From: Bacillus cytotoxicus
Lineage (GTDB): Bacteria; Bacillota; Bacilli; Bacillales; Bacillaceae_G
Assembly (NCBI RefSeq): GCF_023715645.1
Contig: NZ_JAMBOP010000002.1
Location: forward strand, 62,001 to 126,000
Direction: 5' to 3'
Length of the DNA: 64,000 bases
In this document: in pieces, positions 19,126 to 27,843 of the stretch
Position numbering within the stretch: the stretch's first letter is position 1
Layout of the letters: each line of letters begins with the position of its first letter
Made by a program: the position numbers and the translations under genes
Notes under the pieces: generated by a model
Database searches by the model: none
Seen by the model: the letters and a program-made list of their open reading frames with translations, nothing else
Told to the model about the DNA's origin: nothing

Positions 19126-19149
19126 CAATACTTACTGTAAAAATCGTAA

Positions 19150-19188
19150 AAGAAGGTAACTATTTTGAAAATAGTTACCTTCTTTTTG
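19150..19188 (+). terminator. Terminator after the recombinase-like gene
   Basis: Long stem AAGAAGGTAACTATTTT / AAAATAGTTACCTTCTT with a T5 tail. Confidence 0.9.
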
Positions 19189-19189
19189 A

Positions 19190-19262
19190 TGGGCAAGATC
19201 ATCTGGCCATGCATAGGAGCGGTCAGGGCCCATTCCTGCCACATGCAAAATTTAAAACCCAA
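19190..19262 (-). repeat. bcr-type repeat, copy F (core fragment)
   Basis: Only the core remains: ATCTGGCCATGCATAGGAGC followed by GGTCAGGGCC and CCTGCCACATGC. No terminal ends. Confidence 0.65.
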
Positions 19263-19469
19263 AAAATACGAATATAGATTATGTTTGATCATGCAATAAC
19301 GGAAAATAAGACTCCCATCTCAAGATTCAAAGAAAAGAAGATAACTGAAGATCACTGTTATGTAAAAGAATGAAATCAATTCATATCCTTTCTGTATCAC
19401 CTTATATATCTTTCTCTTTTCTTGTTTCTCTCCTCTTCTAGTGATACTCTAACAATAGGGGGGAGAAAT

Positions 19470-19664
19470 ATGAATACATTAACAATTGAATTACCAAAAG
19501 AAACATTAGAAAAGCTAAGTTTATTACAACAAGCTCACAAAAAGAAAACAGGTGCTATTGTTACCGAAAGTACACTTATTCAATCTCTTATTTCAAGAGA
19601 ATTTATTCAAGAAGTTTCACCATTTGATTTACAACAATACGTACAACAGAAAGAACAGCAATAA
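19470..19664 (+). CDS. Small hypothetical protein, possible ribbon-helix-helix fold
   Basis: 64 aa protein from the ATG at 19470, placed 4 bases after GGGGGGAG. MNTLTIELPKETLEKLSLLQ looks like the beta-strand and helix of an RHH (CopG/MetJ) DNA-binding protein, followed by a second helix (TESTLIQSLISREF) and a Gln-rich tail. No toxin partner lies beside it, so antitoxin status is unsupported. It has its own terminator. Confidence 0.65.
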   Translation: MNTLTIELPKETLEKLSLLQQAHKKKTGAIVTESTLIQSLISREFIQEVSPFDLQQYVQQKEQQ

Positions 19665-19678
19665 GTTTCTAATGACAG

Positions 19679-19716
19679 AAAAACTCTCACCAATCTCAGT
19701 GAGAGTTTTTCTTTTA
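19679..19716 (+). terminator. Terminator after the 64-aa protein gene
   Basis: AAAAACTCTCAC and GTGAGAGTTTTT arms with an 8-base loop, then CTTTT. Confidence 0.9.
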
Positions 19717-19767
19717 CAGCAAATGATCCCCCATTCTAATTTTTTGAAAATAAAATCTAAAAAAACA

Positions 19768-19796
19768 TTGACAATGATAATGATAACTATTATCAT
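19768..19796 (+). promoter_or_regulatory. Strong SigA promoter with embedded Fur box
   Basis: TTGACA (19768-19773), exactly 17 bp, then TATCAT (19791-19796). The spacer is occupied by TGATAATGATAACTATTATCA (19775-19795), a near-consensus Fur box that would block RNA polymerase when Fur-Fe is bound. Transcription would start near 19803. Confidence 0.8.
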
Positions 19797-19802
19797 TTAT
19801 TA

Positions 19803-19914
19803 TGAAGCCAACAATTGATGAATCAACCAAACGCTCAATAACATTGTTACCCCTCTTTTTTCATAAAGAAACACACTGTACATTCCCCCTGTTTGTACAG
19901 TGTGTTTCTTTTTA
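19803..19914 (+). ncRNA. Candidate Fur-regulated small RNA (FsrA-like)
   Basis: From the predicted start of the Fur-controlled promoter there is a transcript of about 110 nt ending in a very stable terminator (18-bp arms at 19865-19882 and 19894-19911, then T-rich). No ORF with an RBS is present. Unpaired C-rich stretches, TTACCCCTC near 19848 and TTCCCCCT in the terminator loop, could pair with G-rich ribosome binding sites. That is how FsrA of B. subtilis represses iron-protein mRNAs. Homology to FsrA is inferred from this design, not shown. Confidence 0.65.
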
Positions 19915-19947
19915 TTTTGCTTCTTAATCAATGAATGAAATTTCACT

Positions 19948-20793
19948 TCATTCAAATAAATTTAGTTGTTCAGGTTTAGGTTCTCCGTATGTGATGCCAA
20001 GCATATCCATTAACTGTTTCGCATTATCTGCTGCATCTCCACCAGAATTATTATTAAATAAAAGATAAACTTCCTTTGTTTTTGTTTTCAATTCTTCTAT
20101 CCGTTCTATCCATTCTTCTAATTCCTGTTTATTATAGCGATATAAACAACGAACAGCCCGCCAGTTCTTTCCTTTTTCTAGCCACCCGTGTACATTGCGT
20201 CCGTGAAATCGAATTAAGGTCATTTGTTCATGTGTTGATTCTAATACAATTGGAATAGAGCCCACTCCCGCTTGTGGTTCGTCACAAATCGTATGAACCC
20301 AACCTTCTTGTTTCATAAATTCCAACGTTCGATTACGAAATTGCGGATAAAACCAAGTCTGATTCCGAAATTCTAATGAACATGGGATATCTTTCATTTT
20401 CTCTTTTGTATAACGTAATAAATCTACATTTTTCGTTTGACAATCAAACCAAGGCGGATATTGGAATAATACCATTTTTAGCTTATTAGCTTTTTGAAGA
20501 GGAACAATTGATTCTTTAAATGCGCGAAACATATCATCAATATTTGAAAATGGCATTTCTCCGCGCATATGACCTGTCATTCCCTGATACGCCTTTACAA
20601 TAAATGAAAAGTTTGACGGTGTTTCTAAAGCCCATTTCTCATAATTTCTTACAGGCTGCATAGCATAAAAAGAACTATCCACTTCTACAATCGGAAAATA
20701 TTCGCCATACGTTTGTAATTTATTCTTTATTTCATATGAATCCTTATATAAAGAATCATGATCCCCCCATCCCGTTACCCCAATAGAAATCAT
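19948..20793 (-). CDS. DUF72 family protein (YunF/YecE-like)
   Basis: TIM-barrel-like DUF72 protein of 281 aa; molecular function unknown. Family signatures: ISIGVTGWGDHD at the start, YFPIVEVDSSFYAMQP, FSFIVKAYQGMTGH, VLFQYPPWF, SLEFRNQTWF and the end VYLLFNNNSGGDAADNAKQL. Close to the length of B. subtilis YunF. RBS GGGGGATG lies about 9 bases before the ATG. Monocistronic, convergent with the Fur-controlled small RNA. Confidence 0.9.
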   Translation of the reverse strand: MISIGVTGWGDHDSLYKDSYEIKNKLQTYGEYFPIVEVDSSFYAMQPVRNYEKWALETPSNFSFIVKAYQGMTGHMRGEMPFSNIDDMFRAFKESIVPLQKANKLKMVLFQYPPWFDCQTKNVDLLRYTKEKMKDIPCSLEFRNQTWFYPQFRNRTLEFMKQEGWVHTICDEPQAGVGSIPIVLESTHEQMTLIRFHGRNVHGWLEKGKNWRAVRCLYRYNKQELEEWIERIEELKTKTKEVYLLFNNNSGGDAADNAKQLMDMLGITYGEPKPEQLNLFE

Positions 20794-20824
20794 GTGAACA
20801 TCATCCCCCTATCTACCTTCAAAT

Positions 20825-21016
20825 CTATAATATACAAGTCCTTTTTATCTTTTTAGCATGTACATCACGGCTTTGCAGAACACAACATGACCTATACTTG
20901 TTCGCTCTCTTTGTTTTAAACCTCGCTCGTGGCAGAAAAAGGCCCTGTCCGCTCCTACGCATGGCCAGTTCCTCTCTCCTCCCTAAAAGAAAAAAAGGTT
21001 TTTATCTTATTTTTAC
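20825..21016 (+). repeat. bcr-type repeat, copy G
   Basis: Core GTGGCAGAAAAAGGCCCTGT and GCATGGCCAG with the T-rich hairpin half GGTTTTTATC; the terminal ends are eroded. Confidence 0.7.
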
Positions 21017-21122
21017 GTTATTCCCCATCTTTACTTTTCTTTACCACAACTTAACGTTAGTTTAATGCTCATTTTGTATAATTCATAATGAAAGAACTTA
21101 TACGAAACGAGGGTGAATGTTG

Positions 21123-21557
21123 ATGAAAGTATTATCATCTATCCGCTTTTGGATTCTTTTCATGTCATGTATAACAATATGTTTTGCGCCCTTCTTAATT
21201 GGAGAATACAGTAAACCGAAAGCAGAATCAAATGACAATACCATTCCTTATCACATTCTATATACAACCAAAAATCACATACCACTAACGCAAACTAGAC
21301 AAGAAGAAAAAATTGTTCTAAAGGGAATGGTGATAACTGATGCTACTTCTTATAAACAACTAGAAACAATTGCAAAACAAATCAAAGAAAAATATGCACA
21401 TGCAAATCTCGACTCTATTGAACTAACAGTCCATAACAAAAATAATGGCCAATTCGATGATCTTGCTTATGAACCAATTGCCAAAGGGAATATTGTCATC
21501 TCTTATACAACTTTATCCAAAGCCAAGCGCAGTATTCATATAAATATCAACATATAA
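21123..21557 (+). CDS. Small exported hypothetical protein
   Basis: 144 aa from the ATG at 21123 (GAGGGTG 7 bases upstream). An N-terminal hydrophobic stretch (RFWILFMSCITICFAPFLIG) is a signal peptide or anchor, followed by a soluble domain ending in a strand with ININI. No Cys or known motif in the mature part. Not recognised. The stop codon is immediately followed by a bcr-type repeat. Confidence 0.65.
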   Translation: MKVLSSIRFWILFMSCITICFAPFLIGEYSKPKAESNDNTIPYHILYTTKNHIPLTQTRQEEKIVLKGMVITDATSYKQLETIAKQIKEKYAHANLDSIELTVHNKNNGQFDDLAYEPIAKGNIVISYTTLSKAKRSIHININI

Positions 21558-21735
21558 ATCCAACTTGACTTTTGGGCACACAAGTCGCCGCCATTCCAAG
21601 CAAAAAGTTATCTGCTACTTTCTTTCTCTCTTTGTTTGAACATCACATGTGGCAGAAATAGTTCCTGACCACTTCTACTCAGGCCATCTAAAAAGAAAAG
21701 GGGTTTTTGTCAGGTTTTAAATTTGGATTTATTTA
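21552..21735 (+). repeat. bcr-type repeat, copy H (full length)
   Basis: Left end CATATAAATCCAACTTGACT overlaps the stop codon region of the preceding gene. Core TTCCTGACCACTTCTA, right end AAATTTGGATTTATTTAT. Confidence 0.8.
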
Positions 21736-21899
21736 TTCAACTTAACAAGCACTCTTAATCTAAAGGAGTGTTTATTTTTATGCATACACACATTTTTTAA
21801 AAATTAGTCAAGTATCCTAGGTCTTGTCCTGTAAAGATGAATATCCTATAACGACAAATGATTTAAATAGAAAGAATTTCTATTAGGGAGGAACTATGT

Positions 21900-22526
21900 A
21901 TGATGTATCCATATAATCACTCGCATTATTTTATTCAAAATAGATCAAATGATTTAAAAGATTTAATTGGTACAAACGTAAGTATTAATTTAGGGGGACC
22001 GGAAAAAGGAGAGGGAACCTTATTAAAAATTCAAAGCGATTTTTGTATCTTACAGTCTGACGATGGTGTTGTTTACTATCCATTACATCATATTAATGGA
22101 TTTTCTGAACAGTCTGTTGATGAATCAGAAGATTCTGATGAAAATGAACAAAATAACAATCAAAACAACGAAAATGAAACACCTATCATTATAGCGGGTA
22201 ATCGTTTTGGAAGTGTTATTAACCGTCTAGTAGGAGAAAAAGTTCAATTAAATCGCGGTCCAAAAAAGGTTGAAGGAATCGTTACAGGCCGTACTAGAGA
22301 TCATATTATCCTTGATGTTGATGGCCAAATTACGTATATACCGACGTTCCATGTTCAAAGTATGCGCTGGGATTATAACAATAACAGTAATGACAGTAAT
22401 GAGAACAGTAATGAAAAGAGTAATGAGAATAAAAACAATGATGATAATGAATCAAGTAACAAAAATTGTGATAGAGATGACCGTAAGAAAAAGAGATGTA
22501 ATCGTTGTGAGAAACGTCGTAACTAA
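21900..22526 (+). CDS. CotB-like spore coat protein
   Basis: 208 aa protein with two copies of a CotB-type motif: LIGTNVSINLGGPEKGEG with YYPLHHINGF (residues 22-70), and LVGEKVQLNRGPKKVEG with TYIPTFHVQSM (about 106-158). They are joined by an acidic Asn/Gln/Glu-rich linker. The C-terminal 50 residues are highly charged (NSNDSNENSNEKSNENK, then a Lys/Arg/Cys-rich end), typical of coat proteins. RBS GGGAGG. CotB is an outer coat protein in B. subtilis; the assignment here is by motif. Confidence 0.8.
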   Translation: MMYPYNHSHYFIQNRSNDLKDLIGTNVSINLGGPEKGEGTLLKIQSDFCILQSDDGVVYYPLHHINGFSEQSVDESEDSDENEQNNNQNNENETPIIIAGNRFGSVINRLVGEKVQLNRGPKKVEGIVTGRTRDHIILDVDGQITYIPTFHVQSMRWDYNNNSNDSNENSNEKSNENKNNDDNESSNKNCDRDDRKKKRCNRCEKRRN

Positions 22527-22566
22527 AATACTACCGTTTCCTGTGCAAACAATCTAAAATATATAT

Positions 22567-22597
22567 AGATCCCAGATTATTTTATAACCTGGGATCT
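22567..22597. terminator. Bidirectional terminator
   Basis: AGATCCCAG and CTGGGATCT arms between the convergent CotB-like and PBP genes. Confidence 0.8.
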
Positions 22598-22602
22598 ACT
22601 CC

Positions 22603-24639
22603 TTAAAAGAATGGAATCCATTCTTTTATTTTATCCATCAAGTTTCCATTCTGTCCTTTTCTTTTTTTTTCTTCATCTCGTCGTTTTTTCTCTTCTTTTC
22701 GTTTCATTTCTTCCTCAATGGTTTGTAGCTGTTTTGTATATTCTGCTTCTGGTATAAGAGACAAATCAAAGTTTTTTTGAATTGGCTTCCCAATTGCTTT
22801 ATTCATGATATCTCGAAACATCGTCGTCGTTATTTGACTCCCAGCCGGCACAAAATGTTCATTATCTGTTTTATCGTAACCAACCCAAATAGATGCGACC
22901 AACTCTGGTGTATAGCCAACAAACCATGAATCTTTTGATCCACTATTTGATTCATCTGTTAGTTGTGTTGTACCTGTTTTTCCAGCAGTTTCTACATAAT
23001 TAAGTTTTGCTTTTTTACCAGTTCCTTTCTCTACAACGCCTTTTAATAAATATGTCATCTTTTGAGCCGTTTTTTCATCTGTCACACGAATTTCTTTTTT
23101 ATACCATTTCCCTACTGTATTCCCTTCACCATCTTGAATTTCCCGAATAGCATGTGCTTCCATTTGTACACCATCATTTGCAAATGTTGCGTATGCTTGT
23201 GCCATAACAAAGGGAGACGTACCTTCACTCATCCCTCCTAATGCTAACTGATACGAGTTGTCATTTTTTTGCAGTGGAATACCAAAACGTTCTAAAGACT
23301 TCAATCCTTTTTCTAAACCTATTTGTTGTAAGAGCCGTACCGCTGGCGCATTATAAGAATTAGCAATTGCCTCATACATCGTCACATTACCATGATATAC
23401 ATTCCCGATATTTTTTGGTTTATAATCATTAATTTCAATCGGTTCATCTTTTAAGACGTCATATACCTCATACCCTTGCTCTAATGCCGGTGTATACACT
23501 GCTAGCGGTTTTAATGTAGAACCTGGCTGCCGTTTTAATTGCACCGCATGATTAAACTGTAAAAATTGATACGGTCCTCTCCCGCCTACAAGGGCTGGAA
23601 TCCCTCCCGTCTTCGGATTCATAAGTACAACGCCTGTTTGCATGATCTGATCAGAAGGAGCCTTTGGAAAATAATGCTCCCTATTTACAACCTCTTCTGT
23701 AGCTTCTTGCATTTTAGGATTTAATTCTGTGTAAATATGATAACCGCCTGATAAAATTTCATTTTGTGTCAATTTATATTTATTCATTGCCTCTCGAACA
23801 ATGTAATCAACATATTGAGAGTACTTTCCTTTATATTTATCTTCAACACCGCGGCGAAGTGAAAGCCCTTCATCTTTTGCTAGTTGAAATTGTTTCTCTG
23901 TAATATAACCTTGTTCTTTCATTAACGAGAGAACCACATTTCTTCTTTCCATCGACTTATTAAAGTCTTTAAAAGGTGAATACGTAGAAGGCGCTTTAAT
24001 TAACCCGGCTAAAGTAGCGGCTTCTGGAATCGTCAATTCCTTTACTTCTTTGTCAAAATACGTTTTTGTCGCTTTTTTAATCCCCCAAGCTCCTTCACCA
24101 AAATAAATTTGATTCAAATACATCTCTATAATTTCATCTTTTGTATATGTGCGTTCAATTTTCTTTGCAATAAAATACTCTTTAAATTTCCGTGAAAATG
24201 TCCGATCCTCTGTTAAAAATACGTTTTTAGCTAGCTGTTGTGTAATTGTACTTCCTCCAGCAACAACTTCTCCTGCTGTTATATTTTTAACAATCGCATG
24301 GAAAATCCCACTATAATACACGCCGCGATGCTTATAAAATTTTTTATCTTCTACTGCAATAACAGCCTCCACCATAACATTTGGAATATCTTTCCGTTTA
24401 ATTCCATCCGTTTTCGAAGAAGATAATTTTGCCGCCACTTCCTTATTTGCATCATAAATAACTGTTGGCTGAGGTACTGCTTGTTTTAATGCCGAAATAT
24501 CTTGGACTGTAATCATAATATTCACAAAGATAAACAAAAATAAGAAAACTAAGCCAATCGTTAACAATGTGATTCGCAATTTTTTTCTTCTTTTGAACCA
24601 CTCCTGTATCTTTTGTAAATGAGTGCTGCTGAACTTCAT
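22603..24639 (-). CDS. Class A penicillin-binding protein (transglycosylase/transpeptidase)
   Basis: Bifunctional peptidoglycan synthase of 678 aa. Cytoplasmic tail and TM at about residues 24-45. The GT51 glycosyltransferase domain has EDKKFYKHRG and GGSTITQQLAKN with catalytic Glu residues and YLNQIYFGEGAWGI. The transpeptidase domain has Ser in RQPGSTLKPL (SxxK), SYN in NSYNAPAV and KTG in AGKTGTTQ. The C-terminus is a short Lys/Glu-rich tail. Size and layout resemble PbpF/PbpG of B. subtilis, both linked to sporulation; which one cannot be decided here. Monocistronic. Confidence 0.93.
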   Translation of the reverse strand: MKFSSTHLQKIQEWFKRRKKLRITLLTIGLVFLFLFIFVNIMITVQDISALKQAVPQPTVIYDANKEVAAKLSSSKTDGIKRKDIPNVMVEAVIAVEDKKFYKHRGVYYSGIFHAIVKNITAGEVVAGGSTITQQLAKNVFLTEDRTFSRKFKEYFIAKKIERTYTKDEIIEMYLNQIYFGEGAWGIKKATKTYFDKEVKELTIPEAATLAGLIKAPSTYSPFKDFNKSMERRNVVLSLMKEQGYITEKQFQLAKDEGLSLRRGVEDKYKGKYSQYVDYIVREAMNKYKLTQNEILSGGYHIYTELNPKMQEATEEVVNREHYFPKAPSDQIMQTGVVLMNPKTGGIPALVGGRGPYQFLQFNHAVQLKRQPGSTLKPLAVYTPALEQGYEVYDVLKDEPIEINDYKPKNIGNVYHGNVTMYEAIANSYNAPAVRLLQQIGLEKGLKSLERFGIPLQKNDNSYQLALGGMSEGTSPFVMAQAYATFANDGVQMEAHAIREIQDGEGNTVGKWYKKEIRVTDEKTAQKMTYLLKGVVEKGTGKKAKLNYVETAGKTGTTQLTDESNSGSKDSWFVGYTPELVASIWVGYDKTDNEHFVPAGSQITTTMFRDIMNKAIGKPIQKNFDLSLIPEAEYTKQLQTIEEEMKRKEEKKRRDEEKKRKGQNGNLMDKIKEWIPFF

Positions 24640-24667
24640 TCATTCACTTCCTCTATCTTACTTTCAA

Positions 24668-24850
24668 ATATATATACATTCATTTTTATTTATTAACATA
24701 CAAACCTCTGCTACTTGCTTTCTCATTTGTTTTAAATTTTTCATGTAGAAGAAAAAGGATCCGACTGCTTCTATGCACGGCTAGATGCTCTCGTCTCCAT
24801 CTAAAAAGAAAGAGGTTTTTATGTCGTTGTTTCAAGTTGTATTTATATTA
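24668..24850 (+). repeat. bcr-type repeat, copy I
   Basis: Full-length but diverged: the core is GAAAAAGGATCCGACTGC instead of GGCCCTGACCGC. Ends TATATATACATTCATTTTT and CAAGTTGTATTTATATTA. Confidence 0.75.
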
Positions 24851-25117
24851 TGTACATTATACCTTTCAAATTTTCCACGATACCGCTATAATTCGTCAAG
24901 TATAAGCTCTCTTTATGAGTCATACTTTTTATAAGAAAAGGACATTCTATAGACAAGAACACCGCTAATTTATATTAATATTGCTAATTTTCCAACATGT
25001 CTAATGTTAAGTTTTTGTAAACTTTTCGATAAAATGTTTTAAAAAACGACAGCTTTTTGATAGAATGAACTAGCCAATATGCTTTACATAACTTATTTTT
25101 TGGTGGGGGTAACAAAT

Positions 25118-25738
25118 ATGGTTTTTAAATCGAAGAAAGATAAATTTTCAGAAATGTTAGCGAATATTTCCGAAAATTTAAAAGAAGGCGCACAATATTT
25201 TGTGGAGTATAAAATTAAAAACGCTAGTGATTTAAAAGAATTCTCCATGCGCATGAAAGAATATGAGTCAAAAGGCGACTCATATATTCACGAAATCATT
25301 ATGGAATTAAACAAAGCGTTTATCACTCCAATTGAACGTGAAGACATTTTACAACTCGCAATGAGTATGGATGATGTATTAGACGGATTAGATCATAGTG
25401 CCGGTCTATTTGAAATGTACTCTATTACAGAAGCTGATGAGTACATGATTAAGTTCGTTGATGCAATTAATCAATGTGCGATTGAGATTGCATCGTCTAT
25501 TGAATTGATGTCTAACAAGAAGCTACTCGATATTCGTACAAATGCAATTAAAATTAAAGATTACGAATCAAAATGTGATGATATTCGTAGGCATGCAATT
25601 AAACATCTGTTCTCTCGTGAAAAAGATCCAATTAAGATTATCCAATTCAAAGAAATTTACGAAGAACTAGAAGAAGTTGCTGACAGCTGCCAAAGCGTAG
25701 CAAATGTTTTAGAAACAATTATTATGAAGAACGCATAA
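25118..25738 (+). CDS. DUF47 phosphate transport accessory protein (YkaA-like)
   Basis: 206 aa all-helical protein of the PhoU-like DUF47 family. It starts at 25118 (MVFKSKKDKFSEML) after GTGGGGGT. The longer upstream frame lacks an RBS. DUF47 genes are coupled to Pit transporters and are thought to regulate their phosphate uptake. Here the stop lies 11 bases before the pit start codon, so the two form an operon like ykaA-ykaB of B. subtilis. It contains conserved E/D-rich helices (KGDSYIHEIIMELN, ESKCDDIRRHAIKHLF) typical of metal-binding PhoU folds. Confidence 0.92.
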   Translation: MVFKSKKDKFSEMLANISENLKEGAQYFVEYKIKNASDLKEFSMRMKEYESKGDSYIHEIIMELNKAFITPIEREDILQLAMSMDDVLDGLDHSAGLFEMYSITEADEYMIKFVDAINQCAIEIASSIELMSNKKLLDIRTNAIKIKDYESKCDDIRRHAIKHLFSREKDPIKIIQFKEIYEELEEVADSCQSVANVLETIIMKNA

Positions 25739-25749
25739 GGAGTTTGATC

Positions 25750-26748
25750 ATGGATACACTCTTGATTTTAACCGTTTTAGTTGTCATTTGTGCCCTAGCT
25801 TTCGACTTTATTAACGGGTTCCATGATACAGCAAATGCCATCGCAACAGCTGTTTCAACAAAGGCTTTAAAGCCAAGGCAAGCCATTCTTATGGCATCTA
25901 TTATGAACTTTTTAGGTGCAATGACATTTACGGGTGTAGCAAAGACGATTACAAAAGATATTGTTGATCCATTTACATTACCAAATGGTTCTGTCGTTAT
26001 TTTAGCAGCTCTAATTGCTGCTATTGCATGGAACTTAATTACTTGGTACTACGGAATTCCAAGTAGTTCATCTCATGCTATTATCGGTGCTATTGCTGGG
26101 GCAGCTATTGCCGCAGCTGGTGTACATTCATTAAACTATAAAGGTTTCATCAAAATCATTGAAGCTTTAGTTACTTCACCAATTATCGCTTTCGTCATTG
26201 GTTACATCGTGTATAGTATTTTTAAGGTTTCCTTTAAAAACTTTAATCTGACGAAAACAAACAAGAATTTCCGTTTATTCCAAGTGTTTACAGCCGCATT
26301 ACAATCTTACACACATGGTACAAACGATGCTCAAAAAGCGATGGGTATTATTACAATGGCACTTATTGCAAATAATTATCACACTTCATCAGATATCCCT
26401 TTTTGGGTCCAACTTGCGTGTGCGACTGCAATGGGTCTTGGTACTTCTATTGGAGGATGGAAAATTATTAAAACTGTCGGTGGACAAATTATGAAAATCC
26501 GCCCTGTAAATGGCGTAGCTGCTGATTTATCATCATCACTTGTTATTTTCGGTGCAACTTTCATTCATTTACCAGTAAGTACAACACACGTTATTTCATC
26601 TTCTATTTTAGGTGTTGGTGCTTCACATCGCGTAAAAGGTGTAAAATGGGGAACAGCAAAACGCATGTTAATTACATGGGTGATCACACTTCCTATTTCA
26701 GCTTCATTAGCTGCTTTATGCTATTACGTATTAAATCTTATTTTCTAA
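25750..26748 (+). CDS. Low-affinity inorganic phosphate transporter, Pit family
   Basis: Membrane phosphate:proton/metal-phosphate symporter of 332 aa with about ten TM helices. The duplicated PiT signature is clear: GFHDTANAIATAVSTKAL near residue 25 and YTHGTNDAQKAMGII near 190. SSSHAIIGAIAG and PVSTTHVISSSILG are the paired re-entrant motifs. The start at 25750 is preferred (AAGGAG 7 bases upstream) over a TTG two codons earlier. Second gene of the DUF47-pit operon. Confidence 0.95.
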   Translation: MDTLLILTVLVVICALAFDFINGFHDTANAIATAVSTKALKPRQAILMASIMNFLGAMTFTGVAKTITKDIVDPFTLPNGSVVILAALIAAIAWNLITWYYGIPSSSSHAIIGAIAGAAIAAAGVHSLNYKGFIKIIEALVTSPIIAFVIGYIVYSIFKVSFKNFNLTKTNKNFRLFQVFTAALQSYTHGTNDAQKAMGIITMALIANNYHTSSDIPFWVQLACATAMGLGTSIGGWKIIKTVGGQIMKIRPVNGVAADLSSSLVIFGATFIHLPVSTTHVISSSILGVGASHRVKGVKWGTAKRMLITWVITLPISASLAALCYYVLNLIF

Positions 26749-26751
26749 AAA

Positions 26752-26786
26752 AAGTCGTCTTCTACATAAGAAGACGACCTTTTTTG
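26752..26786. terminator. Terminator after pit
   Basis: GTCGTCTTCT and AGAAGACGAC arms with a 5-base loop and a T6 tail. Confidence 0.9.
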
Positions 26787-26837
26787 TAAACGCACATCGT
26801 TCTCATTCAAAACGTTGTATAATGAATGATGTATTTG

Positions 26838-27000
26838 CTATAAAGTGAAACTTCCATAAGTGGGGGGGTTCTTCATCCCCCACTTATGGAAAGCTCTCAC
26901 CAATCGGGCTTTTACGGGCAGTTATCCCCCACCTATCTTCTTCGCTTCTCTCTCAATCTTGAGGTGGGGGTATTACTGCCCACGAATAGCGGGACAAAAG
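26838..27000 (+). repeat. Palindromic repeat element, copy 1 (two large hairpins)
   Basis: About 160 bp. Hairpin 1 is CCATAAGTGGGGG / CCCCCACTTATGG. Hairpin 2 is GGGCAGTTATCCCCCACCT / AGGTGGGGGTATTACTGCCC. The left end AAAGTGAAACTT and right end GCGGGACAAAAG recur in copies at 55302 and 55575 and in inverted fragments at 27960 and 56018. Resembles a non-autonomous IS200/IS605-type or bcr-type element. Confidence 0.75.
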
Positions 27001-27014
27001 AGGAGATGTTATTG

Positions 27015-27815
27015 TTGGAATATATTATGCTACTACTTGTTGGATTATTAGCAGGTACGATTGGAAGTCTAGTTGGTCTTGGTGGTGGGATCATTATTGT
27101 TCCTTTACTGATAGGCTTACATAGCCTATCCCCACAATTAGCTGTCGGTACTTCCATTGTTACTGTCGTATTTACAGGTTTGGCTTCTACCCTTACTTAT
27201 ATGAAACATAAACGAGTTGATTATAAAAGTGGTCTTATTTTATTTATTGGGAGTGGCCCTGGAGGAATCATCGGATCATGGGCAAATAAATTTTTAAATC
27301 AAGAATCTTTTTCTTTATATTTTGGAGTCTTTCTTATTTTCGTATCGCTTTTACTAATGCTACGCGATAAAATGAAACCTCTCACCTTTTCGAACGGTTC
27401 TATTATTAAACGTTCCTTTACAACTTCAGAAGGAGAAATCATAACCTATCAGTTTCCACCTTTTCTTGCTATCATTATTTCATTTGGTGTAGGTTTTATT
27501 TCTGGGTTATTCGGGATTGGTGGAGGCGCCTTATTAGTTCCAGCAATGATGATTTTATTTGCTTTTCCGGCTCAAATTGCCGTTGCTACATCCATGTTTA
27601 TTGTTCTTTTATCTGCAATTGTTAATTCAGCAACTCACATTTCCCTTGGTAATGTGAGCTGGCTCTATGCCCTTGTTTTAATCCCCGGGGCATGGATTGG
27701 TGGGAAATTGGGAGCTTATATTAATACAAAATTAAGTAGTAATGCTATGATTAATTTATTACGTATTACCTTAATTATTCTCGGCTCACGCCTCATAATT
27801 AGTTCCATTTTATAA
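27015..27815 (+). CDS. TauE/SafE family membrane protein (sulfite/organosulfur exporter family)
   Basis: Eight-helix DUF81/TauE-SafE permease of about 266 aa, with the duplicated family motif: VGLGGGIIIVPLLIG near residue 20 and FGIGGGALLVPAMMILF near 175. Substrate unknown. The open frame extends upstream through the palindromic repeat, but the only RBS (AGGAG at 27001-27005) points to TTG at 27015 (or 27012); ATG at 27006 abuts the RBS. The apparent N-terminal extension is therefore repeat DNA, not protein. Confidence 0.85.
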   Translation: MEYIMLLLVGLLAGTIGSLVGLGGGIIIVPLLIGLHSLSPQLAVGTSIVTVVFTGLASTLTYMKHKRVDYKSGLILFIGSGPGGIIGSWANKFLNQESFSLYFGVFLIFVSLLLMLRDKMKPLTFSNGSIIKRSFTTSEGEIITYQFPPFLAIIISFGVGFISGLFGIGGGALLVPAMMILFAFPAQIAVATSMFIVLLSAIVNSATHISLGNVSWLYALVLIPGAWIGGKLGAYINTKLSSNAMINLLRITLIILGSRLIISSIL

Positions 27816-27843
27816 CGCATTCTTTTTTAGAATGCGTTTCTTT
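27812..27843 (+). terminator. Terminator after the TauE/SafE gene
   Basis: AACGCATTC and GAATGCGTT arms directly at the stop codon, then TCTTTAT. Confidence 0.8.

Noticed and set aside
19470-19664. Toxin-antitoxin module
   Set aside because: The RHH-like protein has no adjacent toxin gene and its own terminator on the downstream side.
19802-19921. Short ORF beginning ATGAAGCCAACA inside the Fur-controlled transcript
   Set aside because: No ribosome binding site, the ATG is at the transcript start, and the frame runs through the terminator; more consistent with a non-coding RNA.
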